DNA from: Pseudarthrobacter sp. NS4
GTDB taxonomy: Bacteria; Actinomycetota; Actinomycetes; Actinomycetales; Micrococcaceae
Direction of reading: 5' to 3'
Assembly: GCF_024758005.1 (NCBI RefSeq)
Contig: NZ_CP103288.1
Span: 3,534,001-3,598,000, forward strand
Length of the DNA stretch: 64,000 nucleotides
Shown here: positions 43,442 to 52,705 of the stretch, piece after piece
Layout: each line of letters opens with the position of its first letter
Position numbering within the stretch: the stretch's first letter is position 1
Position numbers and translations under genes: made by a program
The notes under the pieces: model-generated
The model's input: only the letters and a program-made list of their open reading frames with translations
What the model was told of the DNA's origin: nothing
The model's database searches: none

Positions 43442-45781
43442 ATGGCGACTCGTAAGAACCCCTTATTCGATACTGCCACCACCCTCGGAAAGATCCTCGT
43501 TTTCCTTGGCGTGAGTGCGATTTGTGGTGTCCTGGTAGCCGGCCTGCTGGTTCCCGCGGCAGCGGTATCGGGCAGCGCAGCCAGCGGTTCGATCGAGTTC
43601 TTCGACACACTTCCGGCCGAGCTGAAGGTTGATCCGCCCAACCAGACCACCAGGATCCTGGCAGCGGACGGCAGCGAGATCGCCAGCGTCTACACGGAGA
43701 ACCGCACCAGGGTTGCCCTGGACCAGATTTCGCCGTTCATGAAGGACGCTGTCATCGCCGTCGAGGACAGCCGTTTCTATGAGCACGGCGGCGTGGACAC
43801 CACGGGTATCCTCCGCGCCCTGGTCAGCACGGCGCGCGGCAACAGGCAGGGCGCCTCCACCGTCACCCAGCAGTACGTGAACAACGTCCTCAACGCCAAC
43901 CTCGCCGCCGAGGGCCGGGACGAAGACATCAAACTGAACGGCGTCAACAAAGGCGTAGGCGACAAGCTCCGCGAGATGAAGCTCGCCATTGCCTTGGAGA
44001 AGGAGTTCAGCAAGGAGCAGATCCTTGAGGGCTACCTGAACATCGTGTTCTTCAACCGTGACGCCTATGGCGTTGAGGCCGCCTCCAGGTTCTTCTTCAG
44101 CACCTCTGCCAAGGACCTCACGCTTCCGCAGGCTGCGCTGCTCGCCGGGCTGGTCAACAGCCCCTCTGCGTTCGACCCCATCAGCAACCCGGAGAGCTCC
44201 AAGCAGCGCCGTGACCTGGTTCTTGGTTTGATGCTTGACCAAGGCAAGATCACCCAGGCCGATCACGACGCCGCCGTCGCCACCCCCGTGGAAACCAAGA
44301 TCACCCCGGCGCGGCAGGGCTGCGCGTATGCCTCCACAGCACCGTACTTCTGCGACTACGTGCTGCACCTGCTGGAGAACAACCCTGCTTACGGTGCCGA
44401 TGCCAAGGAACGCCAGCGCCTCATCTATGGCGGCGGCCTGACCATCACCACCACGCTGGACCCGGCCGCCCAGGCCGCCGCCCAGGAACAGGTCAACGCC
44501 TCCGCCGGCGCCAACCCGGACAAGTGGGGCGCTGCCATGGTCTCCGTGCAGCCCAACTCCGGCAAGATCGTCTCGATGGCCCAGAACACCTCCTTCCTGC
44601 CTGCTGAAGGTGCTTTCGACTCCCAGGTGAACTTCAACGTGGACAAGCTGGACAAGGACGGCAACGACCTCAATGGCCTGGGCGGAGCACAGCCCGGCTC
44701 CACCATGAAGCCGTTCACGTTTGCGCAGTGGCTTAACGAGGGCAAGTCCATGAACACCGTTGTCAACGCAGCGCAGCGCCGCTACCCCTTGAACTTCCCG
44801 TGGCGCAACTCCTGCGGCGAGGTCACCGGCGCCTACAACACGGCGCAGAAGGCTCTCGGCGCCGCTGATGACCTGCAGAACGCAGAACCCCAGTGGTACC
44901 GGCCCCTGTCCGTCCTTGAAGGCCTCTACAACTCCATCAACACAGTCACCTTCGCTTCAGCGGCACAACTGGACTTCTGTGGAATCCAGAAGGTTGTGGA
45001 CGCAGTGGGACTTCATGGCGGGCTGCCCGCGAACGGCGAGCCCAACCCGAAAATCAACATGTCCACACTGGCCAACCTGCTGGGTTCCACCCAGACCGCT
45101 CCGCTGACCATGGCCAGCGCTTTCGCGACGTTCGCCAACGACGGGAAGTACTGCGAGCCCATCGCCATCACAGCGGTGACTGACCAGACCGGGGCCGCCC
45201 TGCCGGCGCAGTCCAGCAACTGCCGGGACGCGCTCAAGCCTGAAGTCGCCCGCGGCGTCAACTACGCCCTGCAGGAAACGCTGAACCGCGGCTCCGGCGC
45301 GCTGATCCAGCCCAGGATCTCCACCCGCACCAGCTTCCCCATTGGCGCGAAGACCGGTACGTCAAACAACAACGGCTCCACGTGGGTTGTTGGACACACC
45401 ACCGGCCTGGCAACTGCTGCCTGGTTCGGTGACGCGCTGGGCGCCCAGGACCGTGCCGGCCAGAACATCACCGTCAACGGGAAGTTCTACCAGGGCATCG
45501 ACGGTTACATGATCGCAGGCCCCATGTTCTCGAACTTCATGTCCCGGATTGCGCCGGCATACGGCACCGAGCCGTTCCCCGCCCCGCCCAGCAACCTGCT
45601 GAACGGTGGCGGCGGCACCAACACGCGCACCCCGGCTACCACTGCTCCCAGGGCTCCCGCAGCTCCCCAGGCCACCCGCGCACCCCAGGCGCCGGCCCCC
45701 GCGCCCCCAGCGCCGGCCGCCCCGCAGCCCGCCCCCGAGCCGAGCAACAACGGGAACGGCAACGAAAACGGGAACGGCTAG
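43442..45781 (+). CDS. class A penicillin-binding protein (PonA2-like)
   Basis: A 779-residue bifunctional peptidoglycan synthase. One N-terminal membrane helix (about residues 20-45), a glycosyltransferase domain (EDSRFYEHGGVD, GASTVTQQYVNN, EGYLNIVFF) and a transpeptidase with PGSTMKPF (active Ser), YNSINTVT (SxN) and GAKTGTSNN (KTG). The C-terminus is a Pro/Ala-rich tail followed by an Asn/Gly-rich end; no PASTA repeats are visible. It polymerises and cross-links the cell wall. A metallophosphoesterase gene follows after 6 bases, as in Rv3682-Rv3683. Confidence 0.93.
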   Translation: MATRKNPLFDTATTLGKILVFLGVSAICGVLVAGLLVPAAAVSGSAASGSIEFFDTLPAELKVDPPNQTTRILAADGSEIASVYTENRTRVALDQISPFMKDAVIAVEDSRFYEHGGVDTTGILRALVSTARGNRQGASTVTQQYVNNVLNANLAAEGRDEDIKLNGVNKGVGDKLREMKLAIALEKEFSKEQILEGYLNIVFFNRDAYGVEAASRFFFSTSAKDLTLPQAALLAGLVNSPSAFDPISNPESSKQRRDLVLGLMLDQGKITQADHDAAVATPVETKITPARQGCAYASTAPYFCDYVLHLLENNPAYGADAKERQRLIYGGGLTITTTLDPAAQAAAQEQVNASAGANPDKWGAAMVSVQPNSGKIVSMAQNTSFLPAEGAFDSQVNFNVDKLDKDGNDLNGLGGAQPGSTMKPFTFAQWLNEGKSMNTVVNAAQRRYPLNFPWRNSCGEVTGAYNTAQKALGAADDLQNAEPQWYRPLSVLEGLYNSINTVTFASAAQLDFCGIQKVVDAVGLHGGLPANGEPNPKINMSTLANLLGSTQTAPLTMASAFATFANDGKYCEPIAITAVTDQTGAALPAQSSNCRDALKPEVARGVNYALQETLNRGSGALIQPRISTRTSFPIGAKTGTSNNNGSTWVVGHTTGLATAAWFGDALGAQDRAGQNITVNGKFYQGIDGYMIAGPMFSNFMSRIAPAYGTEPFPAPPSNLLNGGGGTNTRTPATTAPRAPAAPQATRAPQAPAPAPPAPAAPQPAPEPSNNGNGNENGNG

Positions 45782-45787
45782 CCGCCG

Positions 45788-46732
45788 ATGACCATCGATA
45801 CGCTGGCCAGCCGCGCCCGGACCATGGGGCGCGGCTTTGCCGTCACCGCAGGAACCGGGGCGGCTGCAGGAATGGCCGCCTTTGCCTATGGACTGTGGGA
45901 AAAAGACCAGTTTGTCCTGCGCGAGGAAACGCTGGACATCCTGCCACCCGGCCGGAGCCCGTTCCGCATCCTTCACCTGAGCGATATCCACTTCGTTCCC
46001 GGCCAAAAAAAGAAGGCCGCCTGGCTGGCGTCCCTGGCAGACCTGGAACCGGACCTGGTGGTCAACACCGGTGACAACCTGAGCCACGGGAAAGCGGTGG
46101 ATCCCCTCCTGGCCGCCCTGCGCCCGCTGTTGGAGTTCCCGGGTGTTTTTGTCCCCGGCTCCAACGACTATTTCGCGCCCAGCCTGAAGAACCCCGCCCT
46201 GTACCTGCTGGGTCCTTCCAAGCTGAAGCCCAAGCCGATCCCGCTGGACTGGCCGCGGCTGCGCTCGGGATTCGGCATGAGTGGCTGGGTGGACCTGACC
46301 AACCGCCACCAGTCCCTGGTGCTGAAGGGCATGCGTTTTGATTTTTCCGGAGTGGATGATCCTCACCTGAACCGTGAGCGCTACGCAGGCTGGCCCCGCG
46401 GAACCGTCAACCAGGACTCGAACGACCACCTCAAGGTTGCGGTAGTCCACGCGCCGTATCAGCGGGTGCTGGACCACTTCACCGGGAACGGGGCGGACCT
46501 CCTGCTGGCCGGCCACACCCACGGGGGCCAGTTGTGCATCCCCGGTTACGGTGCGGTCATTGCCAACTGCGACCTCCCCACGTGGCGCGCCAAGGGCCTG
46601 AACGACTGGCAGAACAACGGGCGTACGACGCCGGTGAACGTCTCGGGCGGTATCGGCACCTCGCGCTTTGCCCCGGTGAGGATTGCCTGCAAACCCGAAG
46701 CCGTCCTGCTGACCCTCACTTCCCGGGCGTGA
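45788..46732 (+). CDS. membrane-anchored metallophosphoesterase
   Basis: A 314-residue calcineurin-like phosphoesterase. Short hydrophobic N-terminal segment, then metal-binding motifs HLSDIHF, NTGDNL, a modified third motif GSNDYF (where GNHD is usual) and AGHTHGGQLCIPG. The substrate is unknown; the YkuE/YaeI-type group acts on phosphodiesters or lipids at the membrane. It follows the PBP gene by 6 bases, so cell-envelope work is likely. Confidence 0.87.
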   Translation: MTIDTLASRARTMGRGFAVTAGTGAAAGMAAFAYGLWEKDQFVLREETLDILPPGRSPFRILHLSDIHFVPGQKKKAAWLASLADLEPDLVVNTGDNLSHGKAVDPLLAALRPLLEFPGVFVPGSNDYFAPSLKNPALYLLGPSKLKPKPIPLDWPRLRSGFGMSGWVDLTNRHQSLVLKGMRFDFSGVDDPHLNRERYAGWPRGTVNQDSNDHLKVAVVHAPYQRVLDHFTGNGADLLLAGHTHGGQLCIPGYGAVIANCDLPTWRAKGLNDWQNNGRTTPVNVSGGIGTSRFAPVRIACKPEAVLLTLTSRA

Positions 46733-46739
46733 AACCGCG

Positions 46740-46905
46740 GCTTGCCCTGTCACTTGGCGCTCTTAGACAAGATTCATAGGAGCCCTAAGTAACAGGGCAT
46801 GCGGGGCGCTGAGGGCCAAACCGCTATTACGGAGTGCAATAAGTGGGCAAGCCTGCCGAGAGGCTTCCATTCCTGTGAATCGTCTCACCCCTTGGCATAA
46901 GGTTG
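46740..46905 (+). other. gap rich in inverted repeats upstream of the ABC exporter genes
   Basis: The region between the phosphoesterase and ABC genes holds GCCCTGT/ACAGGGC arms (about 46753 and 46793) enclosing CTTAG/CTAAG arms, then AAGCCT/AGGCTT about 60 bases downstream. It could be a structured leader or the terminator of the preceding gene. No gene is supported here. Confidence 0.35.
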
Positions 46906-46949
46906 TTGCTACGGGAAACTACATTCGATTTAGAGCTTGAGAAGCGGGC

Positions 46950-48758
46950 ATGGCCAAGCAAACTCCATTCTTCAGATCCATCAGCCGTCTCTATCCCCAT
47001 GTCCGGCCCATCATTCCGCGGCTTCTGCTCGGGCTTCTGTGTGCGCTCATGGCCAGCGTTGTTGCCCTGGCCATTCCGCAGATGCTGCGGGTCCTCATCA
47101 ATGAATCGCTGAAGCCAGGCGGTGCAACCGACGCGGTGTGGATTTCGGCCGGAATCATCCTGGTCCTCGGCGTGGCGGAGGCCGGATTGGTCGCCCTCCG
47201 CCGGCAGTTCGTCATCAACCCCGCCACGTCAGTCGAAACCCGGATGCGGGTGTCGCTGTACGGCCACCTGCAGGACCTGACTGTTTCCTTCCACGACCGC
47301 TGGGGCTCCGGACAGCTGCTCTCCCGCGCCATGACCGACCTGAACTTCCTGCGCCGCTGGATGGCCTTCGGAGCCATCATGCTGGTGGTCACCACACTCA
47401 CCGTCATCATCGGCATCTCGGTCATGTTCGCCATGAGCTGGCAGCTCGCCCTCATCTTCCTTGCCGCCGCAGTGCCCATCATGGCGTACAGCTTCCGGTT
47501 CCGGACCCGCTTCAGCAAAGTCACCCGCCGCAGCCAGGACCAGGCCGGCGATCTTGCCACCACAGTGGAGGAATCGGTCCACGGCATCCGCGTCCTGAAA
47601 GCCTTCGGCCGGAGCCGTGAAGCGCTGGAAAACTTCAACGAACAGGCCGAGGAACTCCGGCAGACGGAGATTGAAAAAGCGCGCCACCAGGCAATGTTCT
47701 CGATGGTGGTCACGCTCCTGCCCGAGCTCGCCCTCGGCGCCGGACTGGTGGTTGGCGTCATGCTGTGTGCCGGCGGCGAGCTGAGCATCGGCGCCCTGGT
47801 GGCGTTCTTCGCCACGGCAGCAGTCATGGCCGCCCCCGTGGAGTTCTCCGGAATGCTGCTGGCCATGGCACTCACTGCCAAGACCGCCGTCGACCGCCAC
47901 TACGAGGTGATGGACTCGGAGAACACCATCACCAGTCCCCCTGAACCGCGCCGGCCCCGCCGGCTCACCGGTTCGCTGCGTTTCAGCAACGCATCCTTTG
48001 CGTTCGCGGATGCTCCGGATAAGCCCATCCTGAAGGACATCAACCTTGAGCTCCTGCCCGGTGAAACCATGGCCCTGGTGGGGATTACCGGAAGTGGCAA
48101 GAGCGCCCTGATCCAATTGGTGCCGCGCCTTTACGACGTCACCGAGGGCTCCATCACCATCGACGGCTTGGATCTGAGGGATTTCGACGTCGAGGAACTC
48201 CGGAGCATCGTGGGTGTGGCCTTCGAGGACACCACGCTGTTCTCCAGTTCGGTCCGGGACAACGTCCTGCTGGGCGCCCGGGAGCGGACTGATGAAATCC
48301 TGGAAGAAGCACTGGACGTGGCCCAGGCCCATTTCGCCTACTCGCTGCCCGAGGGCCTGGACACCCTGATAGGTGAGGAAGGGCTCAGCCTGTCCGGCGG
48401 ACAGCGGCAGCGGATTGCCCTGGCGCGCGCAATCGCAGCCCGCCCGAAGGTCCTGGTCCTGGATGATCCGCTGTCCGCCCTGGACGTCCACACCGAGGAG
48501 CTCGTCGAAACCCGTCTCCGGGAAGTGCTGAAGGACACCACCACCCTCATCGTGGCCCACCGGCCGTCCACCGTGGCCCTGGCTGACAGGGTGGCTCTGC
48601 TGGCGGACGGCCGGATCACCGCCGTCGGAACCCACACAGAACTGCTCGCCACCAACCACCACTACCGCTATGTCATCGCAAGCCTCGACCAGGAACCCCG
48701 GGACCTGGACTCCGAACTGTCGGTGCTCGAGGACCACGCAGAGGAGGTGACCCGATGA
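46950..48758 (+). CDS. ABC exporter half-transporter, subunit with degenerate Walker B
   Basis: A 602-residue type IV ABC exporter: six membrane helices (residues about 20-310), then an ATPase domain with Walker A GITGSGKS, signature LSGGQ and Walker [13 protein letters not shown], where the catalytic Glu is replaced by Asp. The partner gene overlaps by 4 bases (ATGA). The pattern is that of heterodimeric exporters such as TM287/288 or Rv1273c/Rv1272c, in which one nucleotide site is inactive. Transported substrate unknown (drug or lipid). Confidence 0.9.
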   Translation: MAKQTPFFRSISRLYPHVRPIIPRLLLGLLCALMASVVALAIPQMLRVLINESLKPGGATDAVWISAGIILVLGVAEAGLVALRRQFVINPATSVETRMRVSLYGHLQDLTVSFHDRWGSGQLLSRAMTDLNFLRRWMAFGAIMLVVTTLTVIIGISVMFAMSWQLALIFLAAAVPIMAYSFRFRTRFSKVTRRSQDQAGDLATTVEESVHGIRVLKAFGRSREALENFNEQAEELRQTEIEKARHQAMFSMVVTLLPELALGAGLVVGVMLCAGGELSIGALVAFFATAAVMAAPVEFSGMLLAMALTAKTAVDRHYEVMDSENTITSPPEPRRPRRLTGSLRFSNASFAFADAPDKPILKDINLELLPGETMALVGITGSGKSALIQLVPRLYDVTEGSITIDGLDLRDFDVEELRSIVGVAFEDTTLFSSSVRDNVLLGARERTDEILEEALDVAQAHFAYSLPEGLDTLIGEEGLSLSGGQRQRIALARAIAARPKVLVLDDPLSALDVHTEELVETRLREVLKDTTTLIVAHRPSTVALADRVALLADGRITAVGTHTELLATNHHYRYVIASLDQEPRDLDSELSVLEDHAEEVTR

Positions 48759-50581
48759 GCACCGCGACCTTCGGCACGGCCAACGAAGACAACGCCCACC
48801 TCAGCAAAAGTGACAGCAGGGCAGTACGACGGCGGTCGCTCGCCCTGCTGCGCTCCCTCATCCGTCCCGTGCGGGTACGGTTCTGGCTGACCATCGCCAT
48901 GGTGGTCCTTTCCCAGGCCGCGCGCGTCGCCGGCCCGGCACTCATCGCCTTTGGCATCGACCACGCGCTGCCTGCGCTGCGCGCCGGGGACAACCTTCCC
49001 CTGGTGTTCACGGGGGTTGCCTACCTTCTCGCGGCCATCGCGACGGCAGGGCTCACGGCCCTGTACGTCACCTCCACCGCGAAGCTCAGCCAGTCCATGC
49101 TGCTGGACCTCCGGGTCAGGGTGTTCCGGCATACGCAGCGGCTCAGCCTCGAATTCCACGAGAAGTACACGTCCGGGCGGATCATCGCCCGGCAGACCTC
49201 CGACCTCGAAGCCCTCCGCGAACTCCTTGATTCAGGCGTGAGCTCATTGGCTTCGGGCCTGCTGTTCATGATCTTCACAGCCATCACCGTTTTCGCCCTG
49301 GACTGGCGCAGCGGGCTGCTGGTACTGGCCGCCGGCGTTCCCATGTTCTTCCTGGCCCGCTGGTACCAGAAGCACTCCCAGATCACTTTCCGGGAATCCC
49401 GGGTGGTGTCCGCGCGGCTGATCGTGCACTTCGTTGAGACCATGACCGGTATCCGGGCCGTCAAAGCCTTCCGCAAGGAGAAGGAGAACGCGCAGACCTA
49501 CGGGCAGCTGGCCGAGGACTACCGGCTGGTGACAGTACGCTCCATCAACCTGAACGGCATCTTCCAGCCCGGGCTGGTGCTCATTGGCAACGTCTGCGTC
49601 GCCGTGGTCCTGCTCTTCGGCGGGTTCCGCGTACTCACCGGCGACCTGGCGGTGGGCGTGCTGCTGGCACTGATCCTTTCCACCAAGCGCTTCTTCCAGC
49701 CCGTGGACCAGATGGCCATGTTCTACAACTCCTTCCAGAGCGCGCAGGCCGCCCTCGAGAAAGTCTCCGGGCTCCTCGAGGAGGTTCCCACGGTCCGGCC
49801 GCCCAGGAATCCAGTTGCCCTGCGGAGCGCCAAGGGCGAAATCGACTTCAAGAACGTGGAGTTCGGCTACGGCGACGGTCCGGTCATTGTTCCCACCCTG
49901 AACCTGCACATCCCGGCGGGGCAGACTGTGGCGCTGGTGGGCCAGACAGGCGCCGGAAAATCCACGCTGGCGAAGCTGATTGCGCGCTTCTACGATGTCA
50001 GTTCCGGTTCGCTCACCCTTGACGGGGTGGACCTGCGGAACCTCAGCACCACCGATTTGCGGCGGAACATCGTGATGGTTACCCAGGAAGCCTTCCTGTT
50101 CAGCGGCTCGGTTGCTGACAACATCGCCCTTGGCCGTCCCGAGGCCTCCCGCGCGGAGATCGAGGAGGCTGCCAAGGCAGTGGGCGCCCACGAGTTCATC
50201 CTCGAACTGCCGGAGGGCTACGACACCGACGTCAACAAGCGCGGCGGGCGGGTGTCCTCAGGCCAGCGGCAGCTTATCAGTTTTGCCAGGGCCTTCCTGG
50301 CCCGCCCGGCCGTGCTGGTTTTGGACGAAGCCACCTCCTCCCTGGACATCCCCTCCGAACGGCTGGTGCAGACCGGACTCGCCCGGCTGCTCGCCGGCAC
50401 AGACACCGCAGGCAGGACTGCGCTGATCATCGCCCACCGGCTGTCCACCGTGGAGACCGCCGACCGAGTCCTGGTGGTCCACGACGGCCGCATCGTGGAG
50501 GACGGCAGCCCTGCCGACCTCATCGGCGGTGGTGGACGCTTCGCCGACCTGCACGGCGCCTGGAAGGATTCGCTGGTGTGA
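48755..50581 (+). CDS. ABC exporter half-transporter, subunit with degenerate signature
   Basis: A 608-residue type IV ABC exporter subunit. Six membrane helices, Walker [10 protein letters not shown], canonical Walker [13 protein letters not shown] with the catalytic Glu, but signature VSSGQ instead of LSGGQ. In the heterodimer this defective signature faces the defective Walker B of the partner, so one composite site is consensus and the other degenerate. It starts inside the end of its partner gene; GGAGG precedes the ATG. Confidence 0.9.
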   Translation: MSTATFGTANEDNAHLSKSDSRAVRRRSLALLRSLIRPVRVRFWLTIAMVVLSQAARVAGPALIAFGIDHALPALRAGDNLPLVFTGVAYLLAAIATAGLTALYVTSTAKLSQSMLLDLRVRVFRHTQRLSLEFHEKYTSGRIIARQTSDLEALRELLDSGVSSLASGLLFMIFTAITVFALDWRSGLLVLAAGVPMFFLARWYQKHSQITFRESRVVSARLIVHFVETMTGIRAVKAFRKEKENAQTYGQLAEDYRLVTVRSINLNGIFQPGLVLIGNVCVAVVLLFGGFRVLTGDLAVGVLLALILSTKRFFQPVDQMAMFYNSFQSAQAALEKVSGLLEEVPTVRPPRNPVALRSAKGEIDFKNVEFGYGDGPVIVPTLNLHIPAGQTVALVGQTGAGKSTLAKLIARFYDVSSGSLTLDGVDLRNLSTTDLRRNIVMVTQEAFLFSGSVADNIALGRPEASRAEIEEAAKAVGAHEFILELPEGYDTDVNKRGGRVSSGQRQLISFARAFLARPAVLVLDEATSSLDIPSERLVQTGLARLLAGTDTAGRTALIIAHRLSTVETADRVLVVHDGRIVEDGSPADLIGGGGRFADLHGAWKDSLV

Positions 50582-50811
50582 GCCTGTCCGGGAACGCGGC
50601 GAAAAGTCCTTCCGCCCGGGCAAATGCAGAGGGAGCCTTTGACCTGCACATGCAGGGGAAGCCGTTTGTCGATGCTCCGCTGCCGGAAAAGTTGCCGCCG
50701 GTGCTGATCCGTAACCCTGAACGGGACACGCGTGACATGTGGCTGGAACACCAGGATTTCGCATCGGGACACCCGATCGGCTATTCTTGTAAAGTTGCTT
50801 TTGCAGCGGAT

Positions 50812-50888
<77 letters not shown>

Positions 50889-50893
50889 TAACG

Positions 50894-50927
50894 AAAAGAG
50901 GGTCTCCTTACAGAGGCCCTCTTTTTT
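50894..50927 (+). terminator. Rho-independent terminator after tRNA-Pro
   Basis: AAAAGAGGGTCTC (50894-50906) pairs with GAGGCCCTCTTTT (50913-50925), one T-G pair, loop CTTACA, followed by a T-tract. Confidence 0.92.
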
Positions 50928-51002
50928 GTTCCCGCCCAAGCCTGTTCGTTACCTTTCCCTGGCTCCCGGGGCACCCAGACGGAACGTGGCGGCGTAAAGG
51001 AA

Positions 51003-51030
51003 CAGCCCCGGAGCAGATGCTCCGGGGCTG
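51003..51030 (-). terminator. hairpin terminator after the small secreted-peptide gene
   Basis: A 12-bp perfect stem CAGCCCCGGAGC / GCTCCGGGGCTG with loop AGAT. It lies 27 bases after the stop of the minus-strand peptide gene. Confidence 0.8.
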
Positions 51031-51057
51031 CTGTCGCCTCCTGTTATGAGGAAGCTT

Positions 51058-51273
51058 TTACATCGGGTCAGGCCAGTTACCGGTGTAGGTGGTGTAACTC
51101 TTGTCGTCTTTATCCTTGGAAGGCTTTGACATAGGGTCCGGCCAGTTGCCGGTCCTTGCTACAGATACACCTTCGGCGTCGGCAATGGAACCCGCAGACA
51201 GGACGGCCGGAGCCGCAGCAGAGAAAGCCAGGGCCCCTGCCAGGGCGGCCGCGGCTGCAATCTTCTTCAACAT
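51058..51273 (-). CDS. small secreted peptide precursor with repeated octapeptide TGNWPDPM (candidate signal peptide precursor)
   Basis: A 71-residue protein. Residues 1-27 form a Sec signal peptide (LKK, then a run of Ala/Leu ending ...AAAPAVLSA). The octapeptide TGNWPDPM occurs at 41-48 and again at 64-71, where it forms the exact C-terminus; the spacer SKPSKDKDDKSYTTY is polar and charged. GAGGA lies 9 bases before the ATG, and a perfect hairpin follows the stop, so it is a complete monocistronic gene. It is divergent from an XRE-TPR regulator with a shared 10-bp dyad. Arrangement and repeats resemble Phr/PapR/SHP-type pheromone precursors; function is inferred only. Confidence 0.7.
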   Translation of the reverse strand: MLKKIAAAAALAGALAFSAAAPAVLSAGSIADAEGVSVARTGNWPDPMSKPSKDKDDKSYTTYTGNWPDPM

Positions 51274-51345
51274 ATAAGTTCCTCAATACGAGTCGGATTC
51301 GTTACAAAGCCAGCACTGTCCTTGTTGACATACATTGTAAAATGT

Positions 51346-51377
51346 TTTCCACAGAGGCTGTCAAGCTTCTGTGGAAA
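51346..51377. promoter_or_regulatory. 10-bp dyad operator candidate between peptide gene and XRE-TPR gene
   Basis: TTTCCACAGA (51346-51355) and TCTGTGGAAA (51368-51377) are exact complements with a 12-base spacer. On the minus strand a -35-like TTGACA (51364-51359) and -10-like TACAAT (51339-51334) with a 19-base spacer flank the left arm, so a bound regulator would sit inside the peptide-gene promoter and also cover the region just upstream of the regulator start. Confidence 0.65.
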
Positions 51378-51403
51378 GAAATGTTCGGAAAGGAGGAAAA
51401 CCC

Positions 51404-52669
51404 GTGGGCAACGGATTTGGGGAGAAGCTCCGGGCGGAGCGGCTTGAACGTGGGCTCACGCAGGCCGAGCTCGGCAAGGACCTGTACTCCCCCAGCTATA
51501 TCTCACTGCTCGAGACTGGCCGCAGGGAACCGACCGCGGAGGTGATCGACGAGTTGGCGAAGAGGCTGGAGCTGGCGCCGAAAGCGCTGGAGGCCTGGAG
51601 CCAGCCCATTACCGTCAGCGACGCAGAATATGTTCTGGCAGGGCTGTACGCACGCCAGGCCTGGGACCTCAGGGATTACCCGCTGGCGGCGAGCCACGCA
51701 GCCACAGCGGCAAAGATCGCCCTGGAAGGAAAAAACACCAGCGCGTGGTGGAACATGTCCTACATGCAGGCGGAGTGTCTCATGAAGCATGGCGACCTGC
51801 AGGAGTGCCAGGACATCATCGAGCGCCTGCTGGAACATCCCATGGCAACGGAATCGGTGGGTCTGGGTGTTCGCGCCAGGCAAATGCTCGCCACCGTGTG
51901 CCAGCGTCAAGGACAGTTGTCCATGGCCGTGGACTACGCGCAGGAAGCGATGAGACTGTCGCAGCAGCTGCCCAGGAATTCAACAATCATCGTCGGTGCC
52001 CTGCGGGTCCTGATCGGCGCCTTGGCTGAGACCGGCCGACTGGACGAAGCCTGGGCCTCGTGCCAGGACCTGCTCGCCCGGGTGGATGAGAATTCGATGT
52101 CGCAGCTTGCAGGCGAGGTGGCCTGGGTAGTCGGGAATGTCGCCTTTATGCGGCACGACTACGCCGAAGGGGTCAAACATCACGAACGGGCAGCCAAGCT
52201 TCTGTCCCCCGCCAACGACATAGAGCTCTGGGCCCGGTTCAATAAAGCCTCGGCCGCAGTGCGTTTGTCATCAGGCATCGTTGAACCCGAAACTCTTTCC
52301 TCCATCGAGCGCGCCGAGCTGGCGTTCTCGATCGTGGGCGGGACTAAGAGCGACGAGCTGGAAGTCGCCTTTATTCGCGCCCGGTGGCTGTACCTGACCG
52401 GGGACATTGTTGCCGCCGTCGAAAAGCTGCGGGAGATCCATGCTGAACGCAGCGCCCTTGCCAAGCACACAGCCGGGGAAGTGTCGCTCCTGCTGGGCAA
52501 ATCCCTCAAGGCAGCAGGCGAGCCCGAAGAAGCCCTGGTGCATCTGGAAGAAGCGCAGAAAGCCTTTAGCGCCGCAGGCGCCGGGGACCGCGTCCAGCAG
52601 GCAATGGACGCGGTCCTGGAAATAAAGCTGGCGCAAAAGCGCGCGGCAGCCGCCGCGAAAGCCAGCTAG
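51404..52669 (+). CDS. XRE-family HTH regulator with TPR domain (RRNPP-like)
   Basis: A 421-residue protein. An N-terminal HTH (about residues 4-58, LRAERLERGLTQAELGKDLYSPSYISLLETG) is followed by helical TPR-like repeats to the C-terminus (for example MLATVCQRQGQLSMAVDYAQEAM and EVSLLLGKSLKAAGEPEEALVHLEEAQ). This is the architecture of Rgg/PlcR/NprR/PrgX-type peptide-binding regulators. GTG 51404 is preceded by AAAGGAGG; a GTG 11 codons upstream falls inside the dyad. Divergent from the TGNWPDPM peptide gene. No peptide importer (Opp) is in the window. Ligand not known. Confidence 0.82.
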   Translation: MGNGFGEKLRAERLERGLTQAELGKDLYSPSYISLLETGRREPTAEVIDELAKRLELAPKALEAWSQPITVSDAEYVLAGLYARQAWDLRDYPLAASHAATAAKIALEGKNTSAWWNMSYMQAECLMKHGDLQECQDIIERLLEHPMATESVGLGVRARQMLATVCQRQGQLSMAVDYAQEAMRLSQQLPRNSTIIVGALRVLIGALAETGRLDEAWASCQDLLARVDENSMSQLAGEVAWVVGNVAFMRHDYAEGVKHHERAAKLLSPANDIELWARFNKASAAVRLSSGIVEPETLSSIERAELAFSIVGGTKSDELEVAFIRARWLYLTGDIVAAVEKLREIHAERSALAKHTAGEVSLLLGKSLKAAGEPEEALVHLEEAQKAFSAAGAGDRVQQAMDAVLEIKLAQKRAAAAAKAS

Positions 52670-52705
52670 TTACAACGCCGTTCGCCGGGAGCAGCTGGGG
52701 CTCCG

